Assembly: GCA_000328365.1 (NCBI GenBank)
Contig: KB295623.1
Span: 595,541-659,540 of the forward strand
Direction: 5' to 3'
Length of the DNA: 64,000 nucleotides
DNA from: Capitella teleta
Taxonomy: Eukaryota > Annelida > Polychaeta > Capitellidae
Shown piece after piece: positions 48,001 to 60,623 of this stretch (its first letter is position 1; the number at the start of each line of letters is the position of its first letter). The notes under the pieces are model-generated. The model was given only the letters and a program-made list of their open reading frames with translations, had not been told where the DNA came from and searched no databases. Position numbers and translations under genes: made by a program.

Positions 48001-50021
48001 ATTAGGAGCCAAGCAGCATTGTGATTTATTTCTTTTGATGGCCATGTCTGTTCCAGCCATGACCACCCCCACGAGGTACTTGAGGCATTAGACGATTTAT
48101 AACCATGATTAATACGAATACGTCGATAGGCAGGGGTAAACGGACAGAAAAGCAGATGCGGGTAGAATATCGGTGTCAATCGGTTAAGTGAGGATACGTC
48201 ATTGAGGAAAGGGGAGGTGCTAAGTATTAATTTGCAGTCTGTATATGGTAGAGGTGCAAACAAATTTAGTGTCTGTATAGTGTCTTAATAAAAGCACCGT
48301 TAATTCAAAGGGGCACGTCCTGACGGGTAACACAAGGACGTGTTTTGTCCTTATCATAATTGGCTATTTGATGGGGTGGTAGAGGATTAATCTAGCGCAC
48401 ATGATAACCGGGGAATAATGGTTTAGCCTTGCTGATATGCCATGCAAAATATTGCAAACAAAGTCATGAGAATTTTCCATCTCACAATAAATTTACTGTC
48501 CAATTAAACTTCACAACAAAAACACACTCCAGTATGATTCTAGTCTCGATTCAACAGTCTTACAAGTGGTTACCATGGTTACGTGTGGATCATCAGATTG
48601 CGACACTAAACGTAATCAATCACTCAAATTCATTAATTAATTCCACTGACTAATCACTATTTCCTGTGCATGTCCAGCGACAACATGTTATATAAGCGAT
48701 AATGAGATTGGGGACAAAGAATATTGATGACTGTTAAAGTGAGAATGAACGTGACCACCGAGTGTAAAGCTCCGTGTTAACACTAATGAATGGCCACTTG
48801 CCTTACTCTTGAACATTGCAAAGCCAAGTACAAATAACCAAAGACATTGCATGGGTTGGGACGAATCCCGTTGCTGCACAGTTGTCTCAAAGTGTCTGTT
48901 TCCATGGCAACATTTATTTATAACCAAACAAGCTTAATCAAAATTAAATCAAGTTATATATTCAGTCCACTACCTATTGCGTTTCAAATGTTATTTATAT
49001 CACGACAAATTTATGAGCTTTCCCATACAATGCAATATGATTTGAATTACCTCGTGATGTTAGCTAAAGCTATTATTGATTGCCATGTGTCACTATAACA
49101 CACATTTTAGCCATGTTCCAATAGAAATGTGTTAATGTACGTTATATTTACCATCTATGGGTTATCAACATAAACCTCGTAATGCTCAAATGGTGCGTCA
49201 ATAAGATGTGTGTAAAGTACATCACATAAGGTCCCTAGTGTTGTTGGATTGCGTCAGCTGTTCGTGCAGCTACTCTACTAATCTATAACTTACTGAGTCT
49301 CAAGTGAATTGAGAAAGCTTTATGAGATATCACTCATACGTTTCTTAGGGGCGTGGGGGCGGGTCCGGAGAACACGACCGTATAAATACAACATAATTGT
49401 TTTTCGGTGTGGATCATGAAGTTGGTCATCTTGCTAGAAATTGGTATTAATAACCATTAAATTAATTAATTAATTAAATTAATTAATAATTGGTATTAAT
49501 ATTCAAAATTTATGATGGGGATCTGAAATGTGAAGTGTTACTACCCAATAAGGTTTAAGGTTGCGAAGAGGGTAAACTAACGTGCTGATTACACGAAAGG
49601 AGATCAAAATATATCACACAGACAGAGAATTGTTTAACACGTAGAGGTCCCATGTGGGTGGCGTGTTTCCGAGATCCTGAATGACTTTTAAATAATCAAT
49701 CAATTATTCATGATTGCACAAACACTGATAATTAATATCTGCATTATACAGTGAAAATAACCACAATGTCTATTAGATTGCGCCATATGTGTCCATTTCA
49801 TTTGCATCAGTGTTAAATATGTGTCAATCACAATAGGTCGTGGTGTTGTGACTCTTAAGTAATAATAATAACCCAAGGTGAACATGATGCACCACTTTGT
49901 AATGTATCTCGTTGATTAAATTTGATATTTGATCCATGAGTTATCAAATGAATTCCCAAAAAAAAAAGAATAGTTATGCATGTTTATTTCAGAAATGACG
50001 TGAGTGAAAATCCCTTCAAAG
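45011..50021. other. gene-poor stretch before the SLC46-like gene
   Basis: About 5 kb, AT-rich, no gene recognised. A 51-codon ATG frame at 46467-46622 (plus) includes CASDILVQCPFDTSEYRQTE, faintly like the Cys/His tail of LINE reverse transcriptases, but is too short to assign. 46740-46935 and 47020-47190 share diverged blocks (see the separate repeat). Upstream of 50022 no TATA box was placed. Confidence 0.4.
46740..47190. repeat. old diverged tandem duplication
   Basis: Two segments share ordered blocks. GCCGACGCATGC/GTCGACGTCATC, then CTCAAATCATT/ATCAAAACATT, then CCATGCTATTAAAA, then AGGAAACGAAT/GGGAACAAATT, then CTATTGTTGATAA/CTATTGTTAATAA, then ACCTGATG/ACTTAATG. The offset is roughly 280 bp. 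Divergence is high, so the event is old. Confidence 0.45.
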
Positions 50022-53000
50022 ATGGCTGCAAAAGAAGCAGTGAAGCCAGCGACTGAGTTCACCAAATTGGTACGGGAGCCATCAGTAGATTCCCAATTTG
50101 CCAATCCACCGGACATACCAGATAAGGGCATTGACCTGTTGTCCTGTCTGGGCAGTATCAAATGTAACCGACCATACTTGGTAGAGCCAGCATTCCTACT
50201 GTTTGAGATTGCAGACTGGTCATCGACAACTCTTACAACACAGTATATATACAGCCGCATTGCTCAGAACCTAAGCCAAGATGTCAATAGCTCTGTCGTC
50301 CATGGCAACAGTTCTTCATGGGAGCATGCTTTGGAGCCGTATTCTTTAGACTACATGGACAGCTCTAACTCATACGCATCGTATTTTGTGCTATATATGA
50401 ACCTGCTGAGTAATTTTCCAGCTATTGCTATCACACTATTAGTTTGCGCCTATGGAGATATCATTGGAAGGAAGCTTGGGCTGGTTCTTCCGACGATGGG
50501 AGGAGCAATGAAAGCCATGGTGTACCTCTGGGTGGCGTACAATGAACTGCCATTATGGACACTCGGGCTTGGTCATTTCTTTGAGGGTCTTGGTGGCACC
50601 CACTTCACCTTCACAGGATCAGCTCATGCTTATATAGCAGACGTGGCCCAACCCCAACATCTGACGTTGCGATACACCATTCTACAAACCTTGCTTCTCG
50701 TTGCTTCAACCGTAGGAAACATGAGTGTTGGCTACCTGATCTCTGCTGGAGGATTTCTACGATGCTTCACCCTACTTCTCGGTATCTACACTGTTGCTGG
50801 ACTGTACATTATTGGTTATCTACCTGAGTCCCTGCGAATTAAGGACCCTGTATGGCAATCAGTACCCCAGATGCTACGTAACACACTGGAAGCGTTCAAA
50901 GTATACACAAGAAGAAGGCCAGCCCACCTGGCAAGATTACACCTTGGTCTATTGCTGATTGTAAAATTAGTCAACACCATTATTTTCGTGGGTCTAGTCG
51001 ATGTACAAACTCTGTATCTGCTTAGCGAGCCCTTCAAATTCTCTTCAGTGAAAATCGGATATTTCTTATCTGAATCTACTCTTCTGAATGCCCTAGGGCC
51101 TTTACTACTTGTACCCATACTGCAAACAGGCTGTAAATGTCTGGACACCAATGTATGTATGGTTTCCGCACTCTCAGGTGCACTATCGTTCCTCGTTCTG
51201 GGATTATCCACAAACCAAACCATGGTATTCATCTGTGAGTAAATGTCGAGATTTTGAGTATTTTATAATTTATGCATAATTATATCATTTTAGCACCTGT
51301 GATTGGTGGACTCATGGCTGGAATTTCTCCCGTGACCCGGGCTATGATGTCTAAAAGAGTCCAAGAGGATGAGCAAGGTGAGAGGTTACACACTCAACTG
51401 TGAGCACTTAACAATGGAGTGTAATACAATCTGACACGTCACCTTTCGTCCCAAATGAGCCGCACCATCTTAGGTTACCTGTAGAAGGTGTCCCATACCT
51501 CACTGGGTCGATTACAGGCATTAGACTGCAGCTTCACATTTCAGCAATTTGAGCTTTGCATGTTTCTCTCAATGGTTTCGTGGATCAATCCTGATCCCAA
51601 GGCCTGTTCATGTCATCACATGGCGGACGTGACCTGTGGCTAGCACTGTCTTCTTCTGCAATTGTATTTGCTCAACGTTTATGACTGAGCAATATATCAT
51701 TACGGATGACTGATCGACAATGCTTTCGTTGTTTTCCATTTCGTTATTATGTCGTCTGATGCCTCGAAGAGCTGCTGTGAGCTGACTGCTAAGATGAACG
51801 TTTCTAGTAATTTATCTCTCTTGCTCAATGTTGATTCAAGTGCGTTTTTTGTTTTAGTCTTTCGGTGTTAATGTGATCCGGTCAAGAGGCGGGTTGATCA
51901 ATGGATCGTACGCGTGCGATGTCGACCTCGCAACGCTTGTAGCTGCGACGAACTCGACACACCGCTCGTGTCATCTGCTGACGCGTGTCTGTGCCACGTG
52001 TAAACTTTGTAATTTCCGATTCCTGGTAAATGCTCATTACGTAACTCGGATTTCTTCCGATGATTTTTACGATTTCTTTTTTAATCTTCTGTAAACGTGA
52101 TGATATGAAGTACGTTCTCGTGCACGTGGGTGATACACATTAAACGAGCGTAAATGCAATTAACTCTGTAATCAAAATGCAAAAAAAAAAATGCAAAAAA
52201 AAAAGCTCCTCATTAGAGAAAGAGAGAGAGAGAGCGAGAGGTAATGGTATACCTCATTAACCTATTAACCCCAGCAAATCAATGGTATCAATTATAATTC
52301 CCCATAAGTTTAGACACTTTTCGATATTTCCAGCAGAACAAACATCAAGCCAATCGGTCTATGGACAATAAAAGTATGATGGACGAGCCTTGCTCTCTTT
52401 AATTCTATCAACGCTCAGCATCAGTTGCAATCCTCAGGCGATCTGCGGAAAATGCTCCCAGTGTAACCAGGATTGCGGACTCGATCTCATCACGACCCTT
52501 GGACTCATACCCGTTCACCCTCCAACACCGAAGATCGATGATTAGGACCACAACCTCCTCCGCCCTGATCATTCATCAAGAATCGTCGAAATGACTGTGT
52601 TTATTCATCTGATGCTACAATGGGAAAATCATCAGTCATTCATTTAGGCCTCTCTGACCGCTCGCTAAAGTTGCGCTTCCGTATTAACCTTTTGCCCCGT
52701 CTCACAATGCATAACCGCCTGGCATCTAATCAAATCGGTGTTGTTGTTGTTGCTGTTGCTGCCCAGGTTTGTTGGGTTCAAGTCGTTATTTAGGTTCTTA
52801 GTAACACCAGTTCGTCTTAACCGAAAAGTTGCACAATTCTGAAGAGAAATCTCGATGAAAATGAGATATGTATATATACATGTATTCAGGAATAAGTAGA
52901 CCATTAGTTGTAGTATTTTAATTAGTGGTAATTGGTACTACAAGACCAATCATATATATATCATATATCAGTAAAAGGTCTCAGTTCAGTGTGCAATTAG

Positions 53001-55644
53001 TCATGTTTGGACTGGAGATATGTGAGAGACAGCCATTTGCCATACTACTCATCATGCCACATTTACATAGAAGCTCATCAATTATTCACTTAACAAATAG
53101 CCAGCTGATCTAATGCCCTTACCATTCATGCATTTAAACGCGAAAAATAACACCAAGGATGTATGTTATACACCCTAGGTATGTATCTATAACCATTCCC
53201 CCGGGGCGAGGACAAAAATCTGAGATGATTGATGGATATAAATAACAAGGGTACACAAGAAAGGACCACTCGCTCTATATCGAACACTCAACCCCCTCTC
53301 TAAACCTCTGTGCTTGACTGTTGTGGATAATTATTGAGCAATACAACAGCATTGACAGGGTCACCCCAGTAGTGTCTGAACTTACCCTAGCTACCCCTTA
53401 TTATCTTAGAAGCCGGATTATTATCCCAGTGTTGTTCATTAGTCTCGTAATCTGTCATGCCTTTGTGAGTTACTACGCTTTTCATGCAATTTGTTAGTCA
53501 TTGAATCATGCACTTTATGTTCTGTTATCAAGGTAATAAAAATAGCGATAATTGGAGCGCTTTCCTCTCGGTTAATGACGCACGATACCCAGCGCACGAT
53601 AAGGTGACTTTAATGACAAGGTTTTTTTTTTCTCCTCCCGGTGAAGTTGCATGGCTTTGTTTGTTGCATCCCTTTTCATATTAACACCAGAACAAAGGAA
53701 GATCTCAGCTTAAAGTCACTAGCTATAGGAATTCGAGTTCATTCAATGGTCATTCTATGTTATCAAGTGATTCCACAATCTTTATGCGAATCACGATCCG
53801 GACACCGAGATCCCAGGGATCATCCCTCCCTCTTTGATCCGCTGCCCTTTTGGACTCAAACTTAAACGGAAGTCGGACAATGGGCGACATGTGAGTGATA
53901 ATTGGGGTCTGAGCAGGGATCGCATGGGTTAGAGTTCTCTGAAACGAGCTCCGTTTGAGCCGAATGGTTGTCAAATTCTGAATACAGCACAATTATGGAG
54001 AGAATTGCTGTCGGATACAGTTAGCCGTTGTGGTACAATAAACGTATCTGTCAACATACGAACATTCTTGTGGGCTTTTGTGTTTAGTAATTGGCCTTGA
54101 TGTTTCCATGGTAACCATATTCTCTCAATCTTCTGTTCTTAGGTTTACAAGAGTGGTTATCTTCGATTGGTTTCCACGAAAATAGCCACGGATATTCCAA
54201 TATTTGTTTGAGGACTTAAACTGGCTCAAGCGTGTAATTGTCAAAGACAGTCTTGCTCAATATTTGTAGGACTTGCTCGACAAAGAAGGGATGGACAAGA
54301 GACTATACAAGGAATCCTCTCTTGATTGGTCAATTGAAACACACAGGTAGCACTAATCAGCTTCATTCACTCACCTTTAGAAACAGTTAGCAAGGTCGTG
54401 CTAGTCTACGCCACGTGTCTCCAACAGACTCGCTGCTAATTTAACTTGATAGCAATTGCAAGCCTTTGGTTTTGGAATGGGATTCGAGTAATTGGCTCGA
54501 GTCAGGTGCGCGTTGAATGGATTTAATCCAGGGTGGTGTCGAATGGCTCTGAAGAACCACAAACTCTTTAGCGTTTACATGCACATGAAACGATGACAAA
54601 ACAATCAGTTTCCTTGGAAATTGATTGCTACGCATTTCACTGGTGTTAGAATGTCAAATGTATGACTTGTGTTGCATTCAGTTTGATCTTCTCTTCTTCT
54701 TTTTTTTCCTTTCAGCTTCTCGCCCACATAGTGACTTTTATGACTTTCCGATATTGTGTGTTATAAATAGCCAGGGTAGGTCGTTGCTTTTTGCGCGTCC
54801 GTTCGCTTCATAGCCTCTTAATGGCCAACATTGAAACGAAGGGTGGTCAAGACGGACTTTCACTTCCTCCGTCAGGAAAACCATTGCTCGGAAGAGTCAA
54901 AATGTATTGTGCGGTTTTTAGCTTCTATAAACAATGGAACAGTGCATGTGGGTACAAACTGAATATTTGCCATTACTATACTCGGCAAATATCAAGAGAC
55001 GAACCTTGTCAGAATGATGGCCCAATTTATTTGAAAGCAATTGTTTTTTTTTCCATCTCGGCTGCAGCAGCTGTCCAGGGCCTTTGCTTATTGAATCACA
55101 GGTGGAATATACCTGTGCCATTCTGACCCCGGGTGCTGGCGTCCAACTTGTTGATGGACCCAATTCAATTAACATTGAACGACTCGTTGAATGAGCATCA
55201 GGGCTGACGGAAACCGTAGAAAAGAGCATCGCTTGAAGCCGTGACTCATATTGTGTGTGTGCTTGGGGCATTCACTGGCCTCGGTATATTGATCTTAATG
55301 CTCTCTTTTAATTTCATCGTCAATGCTAACTTGTCCATTTCGTTTATTTTCAGGGGCGTTACAAGCCAGCCTAAGTTCACTGAGTGTGGTCAGCGGACTG
55401 GGTGGAGTCTCAATGTACTTATCCGTGTATGGAGCCACAGTCGATATATTCCGAGGGCTTATATTCGTCATAGTATCCGCACTCTTCATTGTCATCGCGG
55501 CACTGTTGGGGTAAGAAATTGATAATAGAGCTGTTATGGAATATAAATGTGTAATGCAGGGTTGTCCATTTCACTCATCGTGATAACGACAATGACGAGG
55601 AGGAATTCGGTTACGGTGAACTCGACAAATCGGACAGCTCTTAG
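50022..55644 (+). CDS. SLC46 / proton-coupled folate transporter-like MFS transporter
   Basis: Four exons (50022-51234, 51294-51377, 55354-55510, 55560-55644) give 512 aa. ATG 50022. A long N-terminal tail precedes the first membrane segment. The first loop holds three sequons (residues ~83, 89, 96), as in PCFT. The MFS loop motif GDIIGRK is at 145-151. Family marks include LGHFFEGLGGTHFTFTGSAH, AYIADV and LRYTILQTLLLVASTVGN, then RIKDP after the sixth helix, and TRAMMSKRVQEDEQG between helices 10 and 11. The final helix GLIFVIVSALFIVIAALLG is followed by an acidic tail (NDNDEEEFGYGELDKSDSS). SLC46 members import folates, heme-like or muropeptide cargo by proton coupling; the substrate here is unknown. 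Intron 2 is 3,976 bp, while the others are 49 and 59 bp. AATAAA at 55862-55867. Confidence 0.88.
51378..55353 (+). other. large second intron of the SLC46-like gene
   Basis: Nearly 4 kb with no gene recognised on either strand. It holds A-rich runs and (GA)n near 52180-52245, a T-run at 53622-53632, and scattered moderately G+C-rich pieces (51860-52000, 52380-52570, 53760-53900) without open, spliceable frames. No inverted ends or LINE motifs were found that would explain its size. A cassette exon cannot be excluded. Confidence 0.45.
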
Positions 55645-55987
55645 AATTAGTGACGACGATAAAGATGTCTCAGTGCCCCCGAGGCTGTTTCATCCCAGCA
55701 TATCGGGGGCGATAATAGAGGAAGTGTTTTGATGCATTTCCTTGTTATCATGAAACAACTACCGCCCACCACTCAGAGCATGCTCCCACCTACAATATCC
55801 ATTGTGGGTAAGGGGTAGAGCTTTGTAGCTGTTTCTTTCTTTGCCATGTTGGTTTTGATTAAATAAAATGGCTTTGTTTGTGTGATGAATCGAAGATATT
55901 TTCAAGCGCAATATTTTTGTCATCCTTGTGAATTGGAGTGCATTGAAGATTGCTGCATTAAACTCGCATGTAAAAGTATTATTATTA

Positions 55988-56018
<31 letters not shown>

Positions 56019-59000
56019 GTTATACCGAATCGGTTATATCTATAATTAATTCCAAAATGCTGAGTCAAAAATTCATGGCTTTTTGGTTTGATAGTCCCGC
56101 TATTACGTTATCAATAATAAATTAACTAATTTAGTAAATAAAAAATAAAAAATAATAAATTAAAATAATGATGTCCATTTTTCCGTGTACTTACCGTGAC
56201 GTGAGTGATATTCCTTTGTTTGTTGTTCCAGCCACAATGTACAATGTTGTACAGCAAAGTATATAATGATGTATGTTGTAAATACGGTTGTACATACAAA
56301 AAATGGTAATTTGAATAAATTGTTGTCTGCAGACTATTTTATACAGCGTTTATCTATTTTCAAAACCATCGAAAATATATCAATTCCCATTCATAACAAC
56401 CCAACATATCCCCTGTCTCATTTAAACCTCTGGCTATCTGATGGTCAGCTGGTCACCGCAGATCCATTCCATGATTCCACGATATTTGGAGGGGGGGGGG
56501 CTAGATATCCAGCGCGGATTATCCGAACACGCTGATTGGCTGTCAAGATTAGCCTCATAAAGGGACGCTGAAGTTCTCTACACTCAGTAGAAATGCCATT
56601 GGCGCGGCCATCACAATGACAGAGGCGCGCGAAAACACCGCTGTTTATGACACGTGGTGTCTCTTTAGTAGTTAATTTCTCGTTTTTACAACTATGTTCT
56701 CTTTTTATCCAGCTCATCTGACATCCACGTGGCAATCCTCTTCTAAATCTCTTTGTGCATCGATCTCATGATTAGTGTAAACTTGTTTCATATCACACAG
56801 GACACTCAACCCCTCTTGATGAACTTCAAACAAAAAGAGTGTTTCTTCTCTGCAGGACTTACCAAGGACTCGGAAGTTTTTGTCCTCGCCGCCAGAGATG
56901 GCTCAATTTGCAGACAACGTGCTCATCCAGATCATTTATTATTAGCTCCCACATCAAATTAATTAACTCAATCATCTTTTTTTTCACAAGTTCTATGAGA
57001 TGTAAGTCCCGATGAGGCCTAGCATGGCTTTCACCGCCCCCTCTGTTCTCGGGTATCAAGTAATTATTATTTTTCTATCCTTTTTTTGCTTGCCATTGCA
57101 GAAAACATTTCTTGATGTCAACAATACTCTGAACATCAATCTAAAACCGCTTAAAAACAGACGATTCCCTTCTCAAATAGCCTAAATAATTATAAAAAGA
57201 CCATTAAGCTCTCAAAAGCAACTCAAAACCAAAGTTGAGTCCACGTCAATTCCGCATTACAGCTAGGTCAGCTCTGATGCTGGACAAACTGAACTTATTG
57301 CTAGATTAATGGCGCAAATAATCCAGGAGGGCCGCTCAGAATGTCATGACCAATCTGCTGCCCTTTTACATTGAGATTGATGAGGAATTTCGGAGAAATA
57401 TATCAACCGCTGGGGCTCGTCTTAAACAATTGGTTGAACGGGAAGTAATGATGGTCCACTCATAATAACACAAGACCAAGGGTTGCAAAGAGGGAGTGAA
57501 TGCATTCCTTCGGGGAATGCGATCAAGTGCAACTACGTACGTAGTTCGATTCTGGGGATAAACGTATAATGGTGTCGCCTGCTAGTATCTTGTACATGCA
57601 TACTATATTTATATCATTTTATTCATCAAAAGAACTCTCACCTTTTAATGGCGATGAACAATGGAACATAGCGAACAAAAACTAAGAAACGAAAAGAAAA
57701 AAAAAGGTACATTGTGACATTGCATCACAGTGGTTTACCCGCTAGAACAAATACAAAATAGAAACATGTTAGTATCTTCGTAAGATTAATTCGTGGAGCT
57801 GTATGGTGGTATTCGTTCATAAAGCAGGTCAATAATGGCCAAGACACGAGAAAAATCTTCATTGTTTAAATTAATATCACATGGTTTCAAAATCATTGGA
57901 ATTGATAGTGCTATTGTGACAGGTTTTTGCTTCATACAAAACAGGATTCCTTCTATTCATACAACTATAAAAGAAAATTACAAACCGACTATTCAATTGA
58001 GCAAAAATATTCGGCATTGACATTAAGAATGGAATAAATTTTGACCTCGTCAACGGTGAAGTATTGAGTGCCTTTTTTTAAAGCACTTTTTCTCAATTGA
58101 ATTTAAATATTGTATTGATTTTTAACTTAGATTCCAAAGAGAAAAAAAAAAAAAAAAAAAAAAAAGACAGTAGTACGATCGAAATAAATCTCTTTACAGG
58201 GTGGATCAAACATTTATTTACAAGGAATGGAGTTTTTATACTAAAATTCAATATGAAAGACAACCAGTAATAATCACTATAAATTGTGACGACATGCAAG
58301 TTAGTCTGTTTAGTAGTTGTGTAGTTCTGAGTTCAAAGGTTATGACAATTGTCATGGGTTGTTGTTGTTCTTATTGCTATTGATTAATAATTGTCTTGTA
58401 AATTGATATTGAGTTTGACATTTGTCAAAGAGATTCTCATCTGCATCCATTAAGTTGCTGTATCAAAGAATGTCATTGAACTATAAACTATTAGCGATAG
58501 TTAGCCGATATGTCACACAATTATAATGGTGTGCCATTAAATATGTAAATTACGTACAAGCCGTAGTATTAGCCCCCAAAACACACTTGAATTAGCGAGT
58601 GCATAATAAAAACTGTGTGGTCTCAGCACAATACATGTTAGCGAATCTCATTAAAGCCTTGTTATACTCCCAGATATCAGACCCCAGATCCCTTGCAGTG
58701 CGAACGCACGTGATGACGATCAGGGAGCATTGCAGGGAGCGTGCTTCTTTGTCATCGCTCTCTTCCCAGAAGAACCCGCAAAGTGTCTACGTGGTCAAGA
58801 CTTGAGACCCAAGCAGTAGGGTGATTACCATTTAGTAATTACACTAATTTGTTTGCAACTGCATCAAAAGTGCACATCATTGTGAAGTATTGAGGAATTA
58901 TCCTTAGGCTGCACTCAACATTCACCATCTCAACTACCCACGTGACCCATTCAACATGCATGAACGGAAAACAGAACAAAAAACTAAACGACATTGACAC

Positions 59001-59929
59001 AATATTGCAAATAAAATTTCACACTTGATTTGATCGTTAAGGGAGGAGTGGTTAATTCATTTAGGTATGAGTGAGGAGATGGACATGTGTTTAGTTGTGT
59101 GGACTATGGGAACAGAGAAGAATCCCGAGAGACCGACAGGATCACTGGAGTGATGGAGTCAGCACATGCATCGTATCAGATTGGTTCCATCATTCTTACT
59201 ACTCCATCCTCTCCTTTATTTGTTCACTGCATCCTCTTTTCTAATTGTTCAAACTGGTGTTCTCTATACGTAAAATGCGATTACGGGAGGTCCCTGGTTG
59301 AAAGGAGAAGTCCCAATATGATACGGAGCCAAGCTTGTCGATTGCACAATACAGTGCAATGAAGTGCATCTTGTCTTTCTCTCCGTTTAAGTGTCGATAC
59401 CAATACGTTACATAGGGTGATTTAGACATTTATTTACCAGTATTTAGGACTTTTCAACCGAAAACAAAAAGTATACGAAACAAAAAACAAACAAAAAAAA
59501 ACAACAACAAAAAAAAACAACTATAATTTTCATATTTTAATCAATAAACATGTATGAAATGACGCTTCGTGAAATGAAATATATTTTGAGCGAGTAAAAT
59601 GTTTGGAAGTAATTAATTCTACCTGGGAGGGCCTACTCATAGTTTTAATAGCGGGAAAGTCATGCACTGTTTCCTCACAAGAGCCCTTGACGCTATACTC
59701 AGTTGTTTCAGGTGATCATCCCTGAAATATATTACCAAATTAACTATACATTATTTGCTGTAATATACAATATTATTCAATTATTTTATATTGTGTTAAA
59801 ATTAAAATTCGAAAACCCAACTCACACACGCATGCATCTTTTCTCCAGTATACAGACGAATAACGAATCGAAAACTAATCACTGTTCATTAGTTACTTGG
59901 TTGCAGCCAGCTAGGGGATGCCTAGTAAT
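55645..59929. other. intergenic, gene-poor
   Basis: The first ~220 bp are the SLC46-like 3' UTR, ending near AATAAA 55862-55867. A (TTA)n microsatellite is at about 55979-56018, a G-run at 56491-56500, and a poly(A) tract at 58140-58165. Short frames (e.g. 57835-58020, 58599-58805, 59087-59362) look random. Confidence 0.45.
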
Positions 59930-60623
59930 CTTCTCAATCGCCACTTTGTGCATCGGGTGGTTCACCTTTCCCCTCCTTTCCTGGTTGTCCAGGATTTGCA
60001 GGCGTAGAGAGCTGTGGGCCAAATTAGGCGTTTTCCACAAGTTCCCAATTTTTCAGGCTCGCTTGGCTGCCCTACTCTGATTGGTTGCTTTACGGCGGTG
60101 GTGTTTTTTTATTATTTTTTATTATTATTATTATTTTTTTTTTTTTTTTTTTTTATTGACACCCGCACTGGTTTCAAAGCTCCATCGCACTACATTTTGA
60201 GGTTGGCTTTTTTTCTATTCGGAAGCCTTGCAATGCTCGCTCTTCTTACTCATTTTGCTCAACCCATGAGGTCATCATTTGACTCAACTAGCAGCGCAGT
60301 GTCGTCAGGATGTCGATTACTCCGTTTCTCTCCCTGCTTCCTTTCCTGCTCTCATTTCTCTGCATTTTTCATCTGTGGATCACATCACGGCTTCCCCAAC
60401 CGCAATGAAGGTCAGTGGGGTCGCTAGACGCTCAGGCTCCCCACAGCTTTTGATGGATGGCTGTGTCGAAGGCCTTGCTGTAGTCAACAATGAGTATTCG
60501 TGGTTCTTGGTCCTGCCTTTCCCTGGTTCTCTCAATGATGTTGCATAAGGTCACGATGGTTCTTTTCCCTATGACATTTATAATTGCATGCGATTTGTTA
60601 TATGTTACCGAATAATTCCTCAA
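59930..60623 (-). mobile_element. decayed LINE (RTE-like) reverse transcriptase remnant
   Basis: On the minus strand, ordered motifs of a LINE reverse transcriptase remain: IIERTRERQ...LIVDYSKAFDTAIHQKLW (about 60545-60435), then in another frame DDTALLVESNDDLM (about 60310-60265, where family members have YADD). Further down, in a further frame, comes ACKSWTTRKGGER (about 60005-59965), like the 'YGCESWTxxK' block of RTE/BovB elements. A large internal deletion separates the first two blocks. A poly(A) run on this strand (about 60160-60105) splits the last two. The remnant is old and inactive. Confidence 0.7.

Noticed and set aside
55547-55732. Alternative SLC46 C-terminus SISLIVITTMTRRNSVTV...
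   Set aside because: It needs a phase-1 donor in exon 3, but the only good donor (55511) is phase 2; the acidic tail ending at 55644 is in phase and fits the family length.
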